From the NCBI GenBank assembly GCA_019347995.1, contig JAHWKH010000120.1, positions 1 through 7,302 of the forward strand: a DNA stretch of 7,302 nt, read 5' to 3'. Shown in pieces: positions 7,061-7,302 of the stretch (position 1 is its first letter; every line of letters begins with the position of its first letter). The translations under genes and the position numbers were made by a program. The notes below the pieces were generated by a model that saw only the letters and a program-made list of their open reading frames with translations, ran no database searches and was not told where the DNA came from. This DNA is from Gemmatimonadota bacterium. Its GTDB lineage: Bacteria; Gemmatimonadota; Gemmatimonadetes; Longimicrobiales; UBA6960.

Positions 7061-7302
7061 CGTCCTTTCCCGAACACCGCGGCCGCCGGCTGCGGCGCAC
7101 CGAGGGCCTGCGCGGGCTCGTCCGGGAGACGCGCCTCGAGCCGGCCCGCCTGATCCTGCCCCTCTTCGTGGTGGAGGGCGAGGGCGTGCGAGAGGGGGTC
7201 CCGTCCATGGCCGGCGTGGAGCGCACGTCGGTGGACGAGCTGGCGCGCGACGCCGCCGAGGCCGCCGAGCTGGGGCTGGGCGGCGTCCTCCTCTTCGGGG
7301 TC
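7057..7302 (+). CDS. hemB: Delta-aminolevulinic acid dehydratase (porphobilinogen synthase), 3'-truncated
   Basis: First 82 residues of HemB, which condenses two 5-aminolevulinate molecules to porphobilinogen in the tetrapyrrole (haem, cobalamin) pathway. The fragment reads RGRRLRRTEGLRGLVRET followed by LILPLFVVEGEGV and LGLGGVLLFGV, matching the N-terminal part of the family in order and spacing. The usual SMPGV motif is SMAGV here. The start is GTG inside GTGA, a 4-base overlap with the rimI stop, so translation is probably coupled. The active-site lysines and metal-site cysteines lie beyond the window edge, so the zinc or magnesium type cannot be told. The gene continues past 7302. Confidence 0.93.
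   Translation, partial: MTSFPEHRGRRLRRTEGLRGLVRETRLEPARLILPLFVVEGEGVREGVPSMAGVERTSVDELARDAAEAAELGLGGVLLFGV

Overview
The window is a dense, very GC-rich bacterial segment with every recognisable gene on the + strand. Five of the six genes are housekeeping genes: the 3' part of a Rel/SpoT (p)ppGpp enzyme, tsaE, uvrB, rimI and the start of hemB. The sixth is an 834-residue, multi-SLBB outer-membrane polysaccharide export protein. That protein has a signal peptide and a Wza-type export domain, so the source is very probably a diderm (Gram-negative) bacterium. GTG starts, a GTGA stop/start overlap and high GC are consistent with a GC-rich phylum. The long SLBB protein with a short helical repeat region before the export domain reminds me of Gemmatimonadota, but this is recall-based, low confidence and not proven by the sequence.

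Layout: 1-1427 is the C-terminal 474 residues of a long Rel/SpoT homologue (end of the synthetase domain, TGS, helical region, Cys-containing zinc-finger-like domain, ACT). A 100-base gap (1428-1527) holds a possible weak sigma70 promoter, a 13-base exact direct repeat with a 21-base period and a small dyad. The SLBB export gene fills 1528-4032. After 19 bases comes tsaE (4052-4525), then one base later uvrB (4527-6527), then 47 bases later rimI (about 6575-7060), whose stop overlaps the GTG of hemB (7057 onward, cut by the window edge). Spacing from the SLBB gene through hemB is tight enough for one transcription unit.

Functionally, TsaE (tRNA t6A synthesis) and RimI (ribosomal protein S18 acetylation) often sit together with tsaB between them. 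Here uvrB (nucleotide excision repair) takes the place of tsaB, and hemB (tetrapyrrole synthesis) follows. The SLBB gene has no Wzc-like kinase, glycosyltransferase or flippase beside it inside the window, so it may be an orphan export component or work with a locus elsewhere.

I see no RNA genes, mobile elements, CRISPR arrays or convincing undescribed system. The points most worth a second look are the 14-residue repeats at the N-terminus of the SLBB protein, the six-fold SLBB architecture with a hydrophobic C-terminal helix, the 21-base-period direct repeat just upstream of that gene, and the uvrB insertion in the tsaE-rimI neighbourhood.
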